Source: Cryptomeria japonica
Taxonomy: Eukaryota > Streptophyta > Pinopsida > Cupressales > Cupressaceae
Length of the DNA: 64,000 nucleotides
Direction of reading: 5' to 3'
Assembly: GCF_030272615.1 (NCBI RefSeq)
Contig: NC_081407.1
Location: forward strand, 263,734,574 to 263,798,573
Made by a program: the position numbers and the translations under genes. The notes beneath the pieces were generated by a model, which saw only the letters and a program-made list of their open reading frames with translations, was not told the origin of the DNA and made no database searches. Below are positions 44,536 through 57,045 of the stretch, one piece after another; position 1 is the stretch's first letter, and each line of letters opens with the position of its first letter.

Positions 44536-46360
44536 TCAGGAAGGTAAGCAACACGCCAAAGGAGAGATATTGACCATAGCAGATGGAGCTATCACAAGAT
44601 CCAAACAAGGACTATGCTCATGTTGTAAGTCACTTTGTTTGATTCTAGGAGCTAGGATTAGGGTTTGTGAATACTCATATGATAAATGTTTGTTCATATC
44701 AACATACTCATACTCACTGTTAGAAGCATTAGGATTCATATTACCATTATGAATAACATTTTCACCCATTTCTTCATCAAAGTTTAGAGAAAGAGGAGCA
44801 AGAACACGAATAGGAGTAAAACCATCACATGTTTTATGTATTATTATTTGGAGATGTTGGTTGAACATCTTTCTTACAAGAAAAGGGAATGATGTCAATT
44901 GTCGGAGTATGAAGAGATTGAGTATTTTGAGGGATAGCTTCACAAGATCAAACACGATGTCTTCATCGACATTCTCTCGCACAATAATTTCGTCAAGTCT
45001 TAGTGGAAGGCTGAGAAGGAGGAACACTTGAAAAAGTAGGAATGTTTCTCTCCTTGATAGTTTTAGGTTTAGGTTGAGGTCTTTTTGGTTGAACAATAGA
45101 AGAAGTAAGCCTCTTATCAGGATAAGAGGAAGGAGGTGGAATTGCACCATAGAAAGGAGGAATATTAGGTGTAGGAAGGAGACTAGGTCCATCATGAGGA
45201 GGAGGTATAGGTCTAACCTTAGGAAGAATATTGGTGTTCTCCTTAAGAGAAGGTAAAGTCACATCCATAGGAGTAGGTGGACAATTTTCCTTAGGAGGGA
45301 GATTAGTTCTAGCCAAGAGGGGAAGAATATCATCTTGAATAATAATAGGAATGTCAAGTGTTGGGGATCTAGGTTGACTTAAGGATAAGATCATATCGTT
45401 CTTCCATTTTTAATAATATTGAAAAAGAGCATCACTCTTTGATGGAAGAGATTGAAATTGTTTAGGTCAAAAGAGATCAATAGGAACACCGGGGCTTCGT
45501 TCAGATGGAAGAAATAAGCTATGGTTCATGGTTATGATTTCTCCATTGTGAGGAAATTTAAGACACTTGTTTATTGGAGAAGAAATATCCTTCATGGAAG
45601 ATAGCCAAGGATATCCCAACTTCAGACGAAATTGCTCAGAAGAAGGTATGATAACAAAGTTAACATCCATGCACTTAGCATGGAATTCAACATGAAGAGT
45701 GATAGAACCAATGGTAGGACAAGAGAAGACATAAAATAACTTCACAACCACATTAGAAGCATCATATAGTGGTTTATGCAATCATAAAGTGAAAAGATAC
45801 TCTTCAGTTATGACATTAAACATGCAAGAGGGATCAATCAGGGCATTGCGGCAAGGGATATCCTTAACCTTTGCAACTATGTATAAAGGGCCATTGGGTG
45901 CTCTAATAGTTTTGCTAGGGTCAAATGTAATACAAGGATCCTTAGGCATATCTTGTGTTTCTAACATATTAACCAAGTTTGGAGCCATAGAGGTGAATTC
46001 TTCAGAAGTGAGAGAATTAGTCACAATATCAATAATGTTATAGGTATGAGATGGCAAGGGATCAGTGAAAATATTAAGATTTTGATTAGGAGCAACTAAT
46101 TTATTCCCTTTATCATTCACACCTGCCATAGATATAGTATTATTATCAATAAAGTCTTGAACCTTATTATTTAATGCAAAATATTTCTCAATATCATGAC
46201 CAGGTTGATAATGAAATTGGCAAAAGGAATTGTTATCAAAATAGGGAGATGCAAGTTTGGAAGGATCAATTTATTTTATAGGAGGAAATTTGATAACATT
46301 TATGTACAAAAAATGAGCCATAATACTGTGTAGATTCATTCAAAGAAGTAAATTGTCTTT
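44536..46360 (-). pseudogene. Gyp-2 protease region and proline-rich tail
   Basis: The minus strand gives a retropepsin-like segment with CRNALIDPSCMFNVITEEY (45782-46129), where the usual D-S/T-G is now D-P-S, and KLGYPWLSSMKDI (45467-45781), the flap and C-terminal part. A proline-rich tail follows (44993-45394), then, after a frameshift, an acidic end to 44536. No polymerase motif follows. The altered catalytic triad suggests a dead protease. Confidence 0.75.
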
Positions 46361-46364
46361 CTCT

Positions 46365-47971
46365 TTAGAAAAATTTAGAAATAGAAGGCACACCTGTTGT
46401 AGCATTCACATGGTTGTTATTGATTGGATCATTGAACTTGATGAAGCTTTTTTCTAGTTTGAACTTCACAAACAGTTGTTGAACACTCTCCCCCTCATCA
46501 TTGGGAGTCATAGGAGTGGATTGCTCCATTTGACTCATAGCCAATTGATAATTATGGAGTGTTGCGCAAAAATGCGGAAATGAATTAAACTCAGACAAAA
46601 GAAGCTTTTCCTTGATATCTTTTTGTAAATTTGAAATAAAAATTATTTGAATATCATTATCGGGTACATGAAAAGAAATTTGAGGACACAAATGCTTATA
46701 TCTACCAATGAAATCGGTCACTTTTTCTTTAGTACCTTGTTTATAATGCATTAAATCAGTCAAAGTGATTTTAGGACCAATGTTGTTTTGAAATTGTTGG
46801 ATGAAAGAATTTGCCATTTTTTGAAAGGAAGTGATAGAATAAGAAGGTAGAGAGAAATACCATTGTAAAGCCTTATCTCTTAGTGTTCTTGTAAACAATT
46901 TTGCAAGCAATCGCTGATCATAAGAAAAATCAGTACACAAGGTTTGAAATGTTTTGACATGCATAAGAGGGTCACTTTTTCCATTATAGAGTTCCAATTC
47001 AGGGATCTCCACATGTTTAGGTGGCACAAATTTAACAAAATCAAGAGAAAGTGGGCTCACAACGTGGGCACACTAAACTTGGATTAACTCATGGAAGCAA
47101 TTTGTTGTTGTAAGGAATACACGGTTTGAGCAAGATTGTTGATTGTCATTTTGGTGGAAGAATTTATGTTAGACATAGGTGATTGAGAAGGTGGTGTGAT
47201 GTTGTTGAAAGAAGGCATGGAATGAGAAGAAGGTGGTGGGACATTATGATAAGTAGGCATTGGTGATGATTGGGTAGGAAAAGGGACACTTAAAGGAAGA
47301 CTAAAGTTGTTGAAGGAATTGCCTCCTTGTGTCACACTTATTGGGTGAGGAATACTAGGAAGATTCATGGAAGACATAGGTAAAGATGGAGGATTAAATG
47401 AAGAAGAGGGATCGCCCCCATGACCTATGGTTGTAGGAATGACATTTTGGGTTGAAGTAGCCATGATGTTAGATGTCGAAGAAAGAATACTAGTCATAGA
47501 ATTAGTCAAAGGAATAAAGGAATTGACTTGTGTTGAAGGTTGTGAGTAACCTAGGGTTTCAGCACAACTCTTAATAGGCATGACATTAGAATCAACAATA
47601 TGTGCAATGCCACACAATAGATCAATTCCATTCTTATTACTTTGAAGCATGTGTTTAAGACCTTCAATTTAAGGAAGAGATTCACTATTAGGGTATTATT
47701 GGGACATCCATTGTTGAAAGATGTCAAATTAATTGTCCAATGTGGAAAGTTGATCTTAAAAACCCCTAGTTAAAGCTTCTTCTTCATCATGGGATTCATC
47801 AATGGGGTGAATAGGGACATGATTAGGATGGGAAGAATTAGCATGATCCTCATTAAAGAAGTCACCCAAATTAGGCTCAATTTCCTTGGTAATTAAACCT
47901 TGGGAAGCCTTAATTCTAATACTTCATCTAATGGGGATAGGATAGGTAGGGCTAATAATGGTAAAACTCAT
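46365..47971 (-). pseudogene. Gyp-2 gag
   Basis: The minus-strand frame starts at ATG 47971 (MSFTIISPTYPIPIR). Its N-terminal part is broken by TGA, TAA and TAG codons that all fit C-to-T change. A Ser/Pro/Asn-rich stretch follows (47084-47650), then, in another frame, the Retrotrans_gag core (46365-47060: PELELYNGKSDPLMHVKTF, ALQWYFSLP, FIGRYKHLCPQI). No zinc knuckle is seen. Confidence 0.88.
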
Positions 47972-49073
47972 GCACTAGAGGGAAATTTTGAATTTTGAAT
48001 TGTAGAACAAATATTACAAAATTGAGTAATGCAAAATTCAAGAAAATAATGATTACACAATTTCAACTTTGTTGGACGAGGAGGATGACACAATTTCCAA
48101 AAATGAAAGGAAATTGGAATTTTAAAATTAGGGCCAAGGGAATACCACTTAATTTTAAAATTAGAATTTTTAAAATCAAGGCAGGCTATAATTAACCTCT
48201 TAATTTAAAAAAAATTCTTGAAAGTTGAAATCTTTAATTTTGAAGGTATTTCTGATTCTAGAGGGATCAAAAATCGATAAAATCAACCAATCTTCTAGAT
48301 TTGGGCTATTAAATATAGTCATAACAGTCTTCCAAAATTTTGGGAATAAAACCAAGGACCGTGGCGGGAACGCACATGGTCCAACCAACTTTTTTTGAAA
48401 TTTTTAGGGGGATATTACAATAATTTTAAAGCTAACCCCAAAAAATTAGTGAATTTTATGATCTCTAGATGGGCGAAATGAAGACACAAATGTGAAAATA
48501 GGACCCTATTAGGGTTTTGAAGAAAAAGAGGAATTGAAGTGGAATTTTGAAAAGGGTTAAACCTAATGGATGGGGACACCTTGGAAAATGTTTAGAAATT
48601 TGAATGTAAATGAAATTGATTTGAAATTCACACAAAATCCAATTAATTTTAAAAATCAGGGTTTGATGACCTAACCACTTAATTTCAAAATTTGAATTTT
48701 GGGAAAAGGGGGGAAACTGAGAATTTGAATTGTAGGATTGAAGACAAATCTGAGAACAATCAGAAACCTAGAAATTAAGTTGAAATCAAATTATTGCACA
48801 AGTTCAATATGATTTTTGAAAATTAGGGTTTTAATAAGTAACCTCTAAATTTTGTAAATTTTAATTGCAAATTGAACAAGACAAGGAGGAAAATGAATTT
48901 GACAAACATAACAATTTTCAGATCAAAGATAACCACGAGCAATTTTTACAAATCGCAAGTTCAATTTTAATTTTAAAAATTAGGGTTTTTAATGAATTAA
49001 CCACTAAGTTTATAGAAAGTTGAAACCTGTAAATGAAAAATATGCAATTTTGTTAAAAAGAAAGCATGCAAGA
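47972..49073 (-). other. Gyp-2 leader, non-coding
   Basis: AT-rich 1.1 kb with repeated ATTTTAAAATTAG- and TTAGGGTTTT-like words and no gene. It contains CCGTGGCGGGAACGCACATG (48359-48378), nearly the same as a motif in the LTRs (near 42838 and 49463). Confidence 0.7.
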
Positions 49074-49087
49074 TGTCGGGTTCACCA
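49074..49087 (-). other. Gyp-2 candidate primer-binding site
   Basis: The minus strand reads TGGTGAACCCGACA three bases after the LTR; its complement ends in CCA like a tRNA 3' end. I cannot name the tRNA. It differs from the tRNA-Met sites of the other elements here. Confidence 0.55.
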
Positions 49088-49090
49088 AAA

Positions 49091-50324
49091 TGTAATGGTG
49101 GGAAAATGGTGAGTGATAGATCAAGAGGAAAACTACCCTTTCCCTCAAAGAGAGATGAGAGTTTCACTATTGATTATCCTTCAAGCACTTTTCACCATTA
49201 CAATAGAAAGAGGAGAAGATATTTCACTAGATTCAATCTCTCCACACAAATATGGTAGATTGAATTATGAATGAATAGGGAATGCTAAGTTGATCCCCTC
49301 TTTCTTGTTTGAAATGGAAAGGAATTGATTGAATTATGTAGTGCCAAAGTGACAAATAATTGACTATAACTTGAGATCTAGCTATGGGATGAAGTTGTGC
49401 ACCTGGATCTGGTAGTTATATGTTGAGACGAAGTCGCCCTACAAATTTGAGGAAAAGTTGTCCAGGCCGTGGCGAGAATGTACACAGTCCTCCAAAAAAA
49501 TCCATGAAACGAAAAGGGTTTTTTCGCCTCTGCAAATGAAGCCTGAATCTGAAAGTACAGTTGCCCTAGAACCTACACATAGATAAGAGAGGAAAATGGG
49601 TTGGGATTGGGGGTTTGCCTTTAGGTCAAACCCCAATTTTGGAATTAACCAAGTAATGAAAGAAAGTACTTGCAAGTAGATTTAAATGAAAGACTTAATT
49701 GTAAATCACCTCAATGGAGGTTGTAGTAGCAATGTTGATAGAAGTGCTTGTGTGGAATTGACTATTGAAATCAATCTCCTCTTCAATAGTTGAATCCTTG
49801 ACTTGAATGCAACACCTAGCCTTGAAGGGAGACTTGAGAATGCTCAATGCTGGAAAAGAATGCTTGAATTCTTGATCACTTGTACATACTCCAATCTTGT
49901 CCAACTTCCACCTATTGAACTTATACAAATGACAGAGTGAATTCCCCCTTAAATACATGTTGGTGGATTTGAATTTCATCATGGGCCAACATCAAGGAAG
50001 TTTCCCGCCCAAGACACAACCAACAATACAACCCTAGGAAGGGTCCTGCCCCAAAATAGGACAGGGACAGGGGCACCACGACCCTATCCTGGGAGGTCAA
50101 GGGCACCACACCCCTGTCCAAGAGGGGACAGTGGTGCCATTCCCCTATCCTACCCCTTTCTCTAGGGTAGAGTGCGGATGGGGTGGTGTAAAGGCCAAGA
50201 AAGAAGTTGTTAATGCAAACCAAGCAATCTCTGGTCTTCAATCAAGATAGAGGATTTGAGTTTGCATGCGTGAGGACCCTAATGTAGTCCGAAATTGCTA
50301 GGGTCACAATTTTATGACACTACA
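49091..50324 (-). repeat. Gyp-2 5' LTR
   Basis: Matches 42463-43738 with scattered substitutions and small gaps; its inner end is next to the PBS. Confidence 0.95.
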
Positions 50325-51204
50325 ATATGAAATCGGTTGAATGTGTAAAAAATAGTTCTAATAGCTTATCTCCAATAGATCTTTGAAATATTCTCTTCAA
50401 TCAACATAGTTCTTATAGCATCCAAGATAGCCATGATCTTCCTTTCAACAACTCCATTCTACTGAGGGGTTCTAGGAGCAGATAATTGTTTTCTAATCCC
50501 ATGCTTCTCACATGAAAAATTAAACTCATTGGAACATAATTATCCACCTCTGTCAGATCTCAGACATTTCACCTTCAATCCCGACTCAGTCTCAACCTCT
50601 TCTTTGAATATCTTGAATTTGTCTAATGCTTCATATTTTTCCTTCAAAAAGACAACCCACATCATCCTGTAATAATTATAAATTAAAGCAACATAAAATA
50701 TATATCTCCCTACACACTTCTAACATTTGTAGGTCCACACAGGTCAGTATAGATAATATCTAGCAATCCATCAGATGTATATTGCTTGCTCTTGAAAGAA
50801 ATTCTTGTTTTCTTACCCAATTAGCATTCCTTACATACTGGATTAGCAGGCTTCACAATCTTAGACAGATCTCTAATAGCTTGAATAGAACTGATCTTAA
50901 TCATAGAGTCAAAATTAGCATGACACATTCTCCTATGCCACAACCAACTTTCATCAATCTAAGTAATCAAGCAACTTTTCTCACCAGCATTCAAATGAAA
51001 AATATTACCTTCAATCTTAGTTCTAGATGCAATCTCTATACCAAAGGCATTTAGGATCTTACATTTACCATTTTTGAATTGAAAATCATAACCTTTGTTA
51101 ACCATCTATCAAACACTCAAAATATTATGCTTCAAACCTTCAACATACAAAACATAACCAATATTATGCTTAGCATAAAAAGAAATAGAACCTCTACCAT
51201 GGAT
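50325..51204 (-). pseudogene. Cop-H GAG-pre-integrase and integrase core
   Basis: On the minus strand, from the Cop-D junction: GRGSISFYAKHNIGYVLYVE, EGLKHNILSV, LWHRRMCHANFDSMIK, CKECQLGKKTR (zinc-binding H-H-C-C), LLDIIYTDLCGPTNVRSV (first catalytic D), then a heavily broken core reaching the Gyp-2 duplication. Several frameshifts and TAG/TGA stops occur. Confidence 0.85.
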
Positions 51205-51209
51205 CACAC

Positions 51210-52618
51210 TGTTGGATATCATTGACTTATGATGAACCAGCATGTTGATATTATAATATTGTATGTTGTCATTGATGTCAATAAATTAAGTGAACTAGTA
51301 TGAAGAGGTATGAGGAGATGCAGTGAACCAGTGTTGGGGTTTCACTAAATATGACTTCCAGTTGGTAACTTAGCTCTAGGGTTATCGGCTTGGCAATCCA
51401 ACTTGTGTGATGTAACCAATAATAGCTTTGTGATGAGTTAGCTAAGAGATGTGAATGAGATTGAGGTGTCACGATAGCCTTGTGCACGTGAAAGTTATTT
51501 TTCTTAAGGATCTTGCATGAGAAGATTGACCGTGTTTGAAATCTACCTTGGGAATGATCATTCTTCTTAGTGGAATGAGAAGAAAGCATGATGGGTTACT
51601 GATTCCCATGTATGGTGATGAATGAACGACATAGATTGTCTTGTGATTTGTTTGAAATTATAATGCTCTATACAATATGCTTGGATGGACAGGATTGGAC
51701 CACCTATGCTGTAAACCTAAGATGCTTAGGGTTTAGGGTTTATGCTACTAACCTATATGTTACCTATAAGGTTGATGATGTTTGTATTGAAAAGTCGTTG
51801 GCAAATAGTGTGTGTGTGTATCTGAGTGAAGAGATATTTGATACTTTCCAAACTAGTAAGAGGGAAACTGCAAAGTGTGATTGCAGAGTAGAGGATATGA
51901 AAAGGATCTAACTTTGCATATAGTACTATTATCATATTAGAGTTTTTACCTGTTGTCTTCTAATCATTTCAATAGTTGCAAAATCCCTTTACCGGGTAGC
52001 TTTAATAGGCTTATTATAAAACCTGTAACTAGGTGACTCAAGATCATTGAGTTCTTCAAATCCTCTACTGAGGTAGCCTTTAATAGGGTATATAGCCATC
52101 CCTTAACCGAGTGATCTCTAACAGGACCGGTTCCTGACAGAACCTTATTGTAAATTCTTTAACTGGACTAGGCTCCTAACAGGGTGAGCTTCAAAAGAGT
52201 TCAAAATAAGCTTGTGGGTATTCATCCCCACTGCGGTTTTTCCCATTTGGGTTTCCACATGAAAAATTTGTGTTATGTATTATGCATTTTTCATGTGATG
52301 CTTGTGAATTATTTGGTTGAAAGATTATGCATGCAAAAGTCAATATGTTATGGTATTACCAGCATATCACATGTATATGTTTATGGGTGAAGTTGATGTT
52401 GTGTATTGATTTTATTTGAAGTATTCAGACTTATTAGTTTATGGTGTTTGGTGTCTTACTGTATTTGACCAGTATTGTCATGGTTAAAGTTTTAGTAATG
52501 ATGACAACCAGTTGGTATTGTTTCAGCTAAATGAGTTGTTGAGAAAGTTTTATCTATACTAATTCACCCCCCGCTCTCAGTACTGGTTGGGGTATCTGTT
52601 GTTCATCATTATTCATCA
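51210..52618 (+). repeat. Cop-D 5' LTR
   Basis: TGTTGGATATCATTG to TTCATCA. It has the telo-box TTAGGGTTTAGGGTTTAT (51726-51743), CCTATAAGG (51763-51771), degenerate CTAACAGGG words and CGGTTTTTCCC, then a C-run near its end. Confidence 0.95.
51726..51771 (+). promoter_or_regulatory. Cop-D LTR telo-box and TATA-like core promoter
   Basis: TTAGGGTTTAGGGTTTAT followed within 25 bp by CCTATAAGG, the same order and spacing as Cop-A. The 3' LTR copy is at 57563-57611. Confidence 0.5.
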
Positions 52619-52620
52619 AT

Positions 52621-52632
52621 TGGGATCAGAGC
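52621..52632 (+). other. Cop-D primer-binding site
   Basis: TGGGATCAGAGC two bases after the LTR; one mismatch to the tRNA-Met site of Cop-A. Confidence 0.88.
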
Positions 52633-52689
52633 TCCTCCAGGTCCTCGGTGATATAAGCTTAACCGCTTGAGGTAAAAGATCCTGTTGTA

Positions 52690-55600
52690 ATGATGAAGAG
52701 GGAAGGTCCTAAGTTCAATAGAAACAACTTTAACATATGGAAGGACATAATGAAGATTTACATCAAGAGTATGGGTGCTCAACACTGGAGCTATGTTGAG
52801 AATATCTTTGTGACTCCCACTAGCACTCTAACTAATGATCAGAAGAGAGAAATCCAAGAAAATGGGCAAGTCATGGAAGCCCTTATCAGCAACTTGTCAA
52901 ACATTGATTTTATTGATGTTCAAGACAAGGACACACCTAAGGAAGTATGGGATGCACTGGAAAACATCTATGGTGGTGACGAGCATGTAAAGCAAGCTAA
53001 GGAATAATGCCTTAGAGGTAAATTTGAGTATATGAGGATGGTTGAAGGTGAAACCATTCAGCAGTATGGCATTAGGATTAAGACTATGGTTGGAGACATC
53101 AAAAGCGTTGGTGGAACTATTGATGATACCACTATTGTTAGTAAAGTCCTTAGATCATTATTACCAAGTTTTGCAATTAGAGTTGTTGTTATCCAGGAAC
53201 TAAGGTCTATTGATAAAACCAAGGTATCCTTAGAGCCTATTATTGTAAAGTTAACTACATATGAGTTGAATAGCTATGATGGTAGTGTTCGAAAGACTGA
53301 GTCAGCCTTTAAATTATCTATTGTACCATCAAGAAAAGGAAAAGAAACTAGTACCAGTTATGAATCCAGACAATGTGGAGATATGGATGATGAAGAGATT
53401 CTGATGGAGTTCAAAGCTCTTCTTGCTAAAAGACTTCCGAAGGGAACTGGGAAGTATAGAGGTAAACTCCCTTTGAAATTTTTTTTCTACAACAAGATAG
53501 GACATATAGCTATTAATTGCCCTAACAATGACAATAAGGATAAACCGCAGAGGTTCAAAAAATATAAGGGAGGAAATAGAAGAAATTGTCTAGTTGTTGT
53601 GCATGAAGGTGTCATTGATGAAGAATTAGAGGATGAAGAAAATGAAGAGATAGTGTTTGTAGCAATAAAGGAAGAAGTATCTGATAAGAAAGCTCTTGTC
53701 TCTTGCATTGACAACTCCAATGAGTGGATAATTGATAGTGGTTGTTCTCACCATATTATTGGCAACCGGAGAAATTTTCTATCTCTGGAGGAACATGATG
53801 GAGGTGTTGTCAGATTTGGCAATGATGCACCATGCTTGGTAAAAGCCAAAGGATCCATCTCACTAAATGGAAAGGGAAGTGCAAATGATGTCTACTGGGT
53901 AGAAGGCCTTAAGCATAACCTTTTGAGTGTTTCTTAGTTGAATGACAAAGGACTAGTTCTATAATTCAAAGGTGGAGTCTGCAGTATAATTGGAAAGAGT
54001 GGTGAACTTATTACCACCGGTAAGCAGACCAAAGGTAACCTATTTTAGTTAAATTCCAAGATAAGTTGGTGTCTAATGGCTAAGTTTGATGACAATTGGA
54101 TATGGCATAGGAGACTTTGTCATATGAACTTTGACAATATTGTTAAAGCTAGTAAGATCAAGGTGGTAAGAGGATTACCATTGCTGGACAAACCTGAGAA
54201 TTCTTTGTGCAGAGAATGTCAACTTGGGAAAATGTCTTCCAAAAATTTTAAAGGTAAGTCTTTCTCAGCAGAGCATTTACTTGATCTTGTGCACATTGAT
54301 TTATGTGGTCCTATGAAAACTAGAAGTATTTAGGGAGATAGGTATTTTATGATTCTTACTGATGACTGCTCAAGAATGATGTGGGTCACATTCTTGTAAG
54401 ATAAATCTGAAGCATTTGGAAAGTTCAAAGCTTTTGGAGCATTAGTAGAGAAAGAAAGTGGCAAAAAGATAAAGTGCCTGAGAACTGATCAAGGTGGAGA
54501 ATTCACTTTTGATGAGTTCAATAAGTACTATGAAGATAATAGTATTAAGAGGCGGCTATCTACCCCAAGGACACCACAACAGAATGGCATATCAGAAAGA
54601 AATAGCAAGACTATAGTTGAAGTGGCTAGAAAAATGTTGATCCAAGGAAAGGTTGCTCACACTTTTTGGAGAGAAGAGGTGAGCACTGCGGTCTACACTA
54701 TGAACCGAGTACTCATCAAGAAAGGCAAAAATAAAACCCATTATGAGTATTGGATAGGGAAAACTCCCACTGTAAGTTATTTTAAAGTGTTTGGTAGTAA
54801 GTGCTATATCAAGAGAGGTGAGCATTTGAGAAAATTTGATGCAAAATATGATGAAGGAATATTTTTGGGATATTCCACTAAGAGCAAAGCTCTCAAGTGC
54901 TACAACAACAGAACTCAGAAAATTGTTGAGAGTATCAATGTCAGGCTTGATGAATCCCCTGAGGAAGCTGAGGAAACATGTAGTGAAGAAGTAGAAGATG
55001 AACTAGGTATAGTCTTCTGGGAACCGGTTAAGAAAGAAACTTGTAAAGATCTTAGTGTTCCTATAGAAGCTGTAGTAAGAGAAGAAGAAGAAGTTAGTGA
55101 AGAAGAAGAAGAAAAGCTAGCAGATCAAGCTAGAGATATTCCCAGATATGTGAATTTGCATCATGATCTAAAGCAAATCATAGTAGATAAATATGCAGGT
55201 ATACTCACTAGAAGAAAAGTGAATGTGAACTCTTGCATGATTTCTGAGTTTGAACCAAAGACTTCCAGAGAAGCTCTTACTAATGATGTCTAGATTAAAG
55301 CAATGGAATATGAGCTAGATTAGATAGAAAAGAATGCAACATGGTCTTTGGTTCCCAGACCCAAACATAAAAATGTCATAGGTACCAAATGGGTGTTCAG
55401 GAATAAGTTGAATGAAGAAGGCATAGTCATAAAAAATAAGGCCAGGCTTGTATGTAAGGGATACGCTCAAGAGGAGGGAAAAGACTATGGAGAAACTTTT
55501 GCTTTTGTGGCTAGGTTAGAAGGTGTTCGAATGCTACTTGCATTTGCAGCATTTAAGGGATTTAAGGTTTATCAGATTGATGTGAAGTCTGCTTTTCTAA

Positions 55601-56787
55601 ATGGAATCCTAGAAGAGGAAGTGTATATAGAGAAACCAGAAGGGTTTGCCTTATCAAAAGATAGTGACATGGTGTGTAGATTACACAAAGCCTTGTATGG
55701 ATCGAAACAAGCACCTAGGGCATGGTATGAAAGACTACACTCTCATCTTGTGAATATTGGATTTTAAAGAACAAGTGAAGATGGCAACATCTACTTGAAA
55801 TCAGAAGGTGATCAGATTCTGATTTGTGAAGTGTTTGTGGATGACATAATCTTTGGAGGAGATGATAAAATGAGTCATGTGTTTGCGGATGAAATGAAGA
55901 AAGTATTTGAGATGTCTTTAATAGGAGAGATAAAATTCTTTATTGGTTTACAGATTCAACAAATGAAAGAGGGTATCTTTATTACCCAGTCCAAGTATGT
56001 CAAAGAGGTATTGAAGACTTTTGGCATGGAGGAAAGCAAACCGGTTAGTACATTGATGGTAACTGGCTATAAACTGACTAAAGAAGATGATTCAACATTA
56101 GTGAATGAAAAGGAGTATCGGTTAATGATTGGTAAGATGCACTATATGGTGCACAACAGACCGGATATTGCTCATATAGTAGGCATAGTAGCTCATTTTC
56201 AGAAATGTCCAAGAGAATCCCACTTGGTAGCTGTGAAAAGGATTCTTAGATATCTGAAAGGAACAGTTGATTATGGATTATGGTATCCATATAATGGTGA
56301 CTATAATCTCAAGGTATATACTGATGCCGATTGGGTAGGTAATGTGGATGACCGGAAGAGCACAACTAGTGGAGCGTTCTTTCTCGGTGGAAGATTAGTA
56401 TCATGGAAAAGTAAGAAGCAAAGTTGTACTTCTCAATATACAGCTGAACCAGAATATGTGATAGTATTTATGAATTGCACTCAAGCAATTTGGATGAAGC
56501 ATGTATTGGAAGGTTTCAAAGTATCTATATCTGAACTGGTGAACATATTTTGTGATAAAACAAGTGCAATAAACATTTCCAAGAATCCGATATTGCATGC
56601 TAGAACTAAGAACATTGAGCTTAAATATCATTTCTTGAGAGAGAAATTGCAAAATAAGGAGGTTGTACTGCAACACATTTCCAGTAAGGAGCAGCTAGCA
56701 GATATATTCACTATGCCCTTACCGAAGACTTCATTTACCTATTTGAGAAGTGAATTAGGGTTCCTACCCCTTCATGAAGTCAACTAA
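52690..56787 (+). pseudogene. Cop-D gag-pol, one frame with nine stops
   Basis: ATG 52690 to TAA 56787 is one frame of 1,366 codons. Internal stops are at 53005, 53935, 53962, 54046, 54331, 54397, 55291, 55321 and 55765. Domains: copia gag (52690-53460), a knuckle whose first two Cys are lost (FFYNKIGHIAINC, near 53485), protease WIIDSGCSHH (near 53725), GAG-pre-integrase and integrase (IWHRRLCHMNF, CRECQLGK, HIDLCGPMK, LRTDQGGEF, QQNGISERN; 54090-54850), an acidic linker with Glu runs, RT ([32 protein letters not shown] near 55830), RNase H (TDADWVGN) and tail ADIFTMPLPKTSF. The catalytic residues of integrase and RT are still present; the stops and knuckle loss make it inactive. Confidence 0.95.
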
Positions 56788-56865
56788 AAGATATGTGCTC
56801 CACATCAGTCAAGTACTACAAATGACAAATCTTTCAGGATTGATATGTTGAAAGATGCTACTCCT

Positions 56866-57045
56866 TAGGGGGAGCAACATAGTAGACTTTGGAAGCTTAT
56901 GCCTTCACTTTAGCATTATTTTCAAAGGGGGAGAAGATATCTAATGTATGGGGAGAAGATATCTGATGATGAAGATACACTAGTCTATAATGTTTTTAGT
57001 TGCAATATTACACTGAGTATTGCCGTCAATGCCAAAGGGGGAGAT
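56866..57045 (+). other. Cop-D multiple polypurine tracts
   Basis: AGGGGGAGC near 56867, AAAGGGGGAGAAG near 56925, GGGGAGAAG near 56950, and AAAGGGGGAGATTG at 57034-57047 after CGTCAATGCC, meeting the LTR. Confidence 0.85.

Larger units (their letters stand above)
42463..50324 (-). mobile_element. Gyp-2: gypsy-type element with gag-protease only (TR-GAG-like)
   Basis: 7.9 kb with LTRs 42463-43738 (1,276 bp) and 49091-50324 (1,234 bp), both TGTAATGG...ACTACA on the plus strand, and an exact duplication ATATG (42458-42462 and 50325-50329). The inside encodes a Retrotrans_gag protein and a retropepsin-like region but no RT, RNase H or integrase over 5.35 kb. It fits the class called TR-GAG. LTRs differ at about 5% by eye. 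It sits in the Cop-H integrase. Confidence 0.93.
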
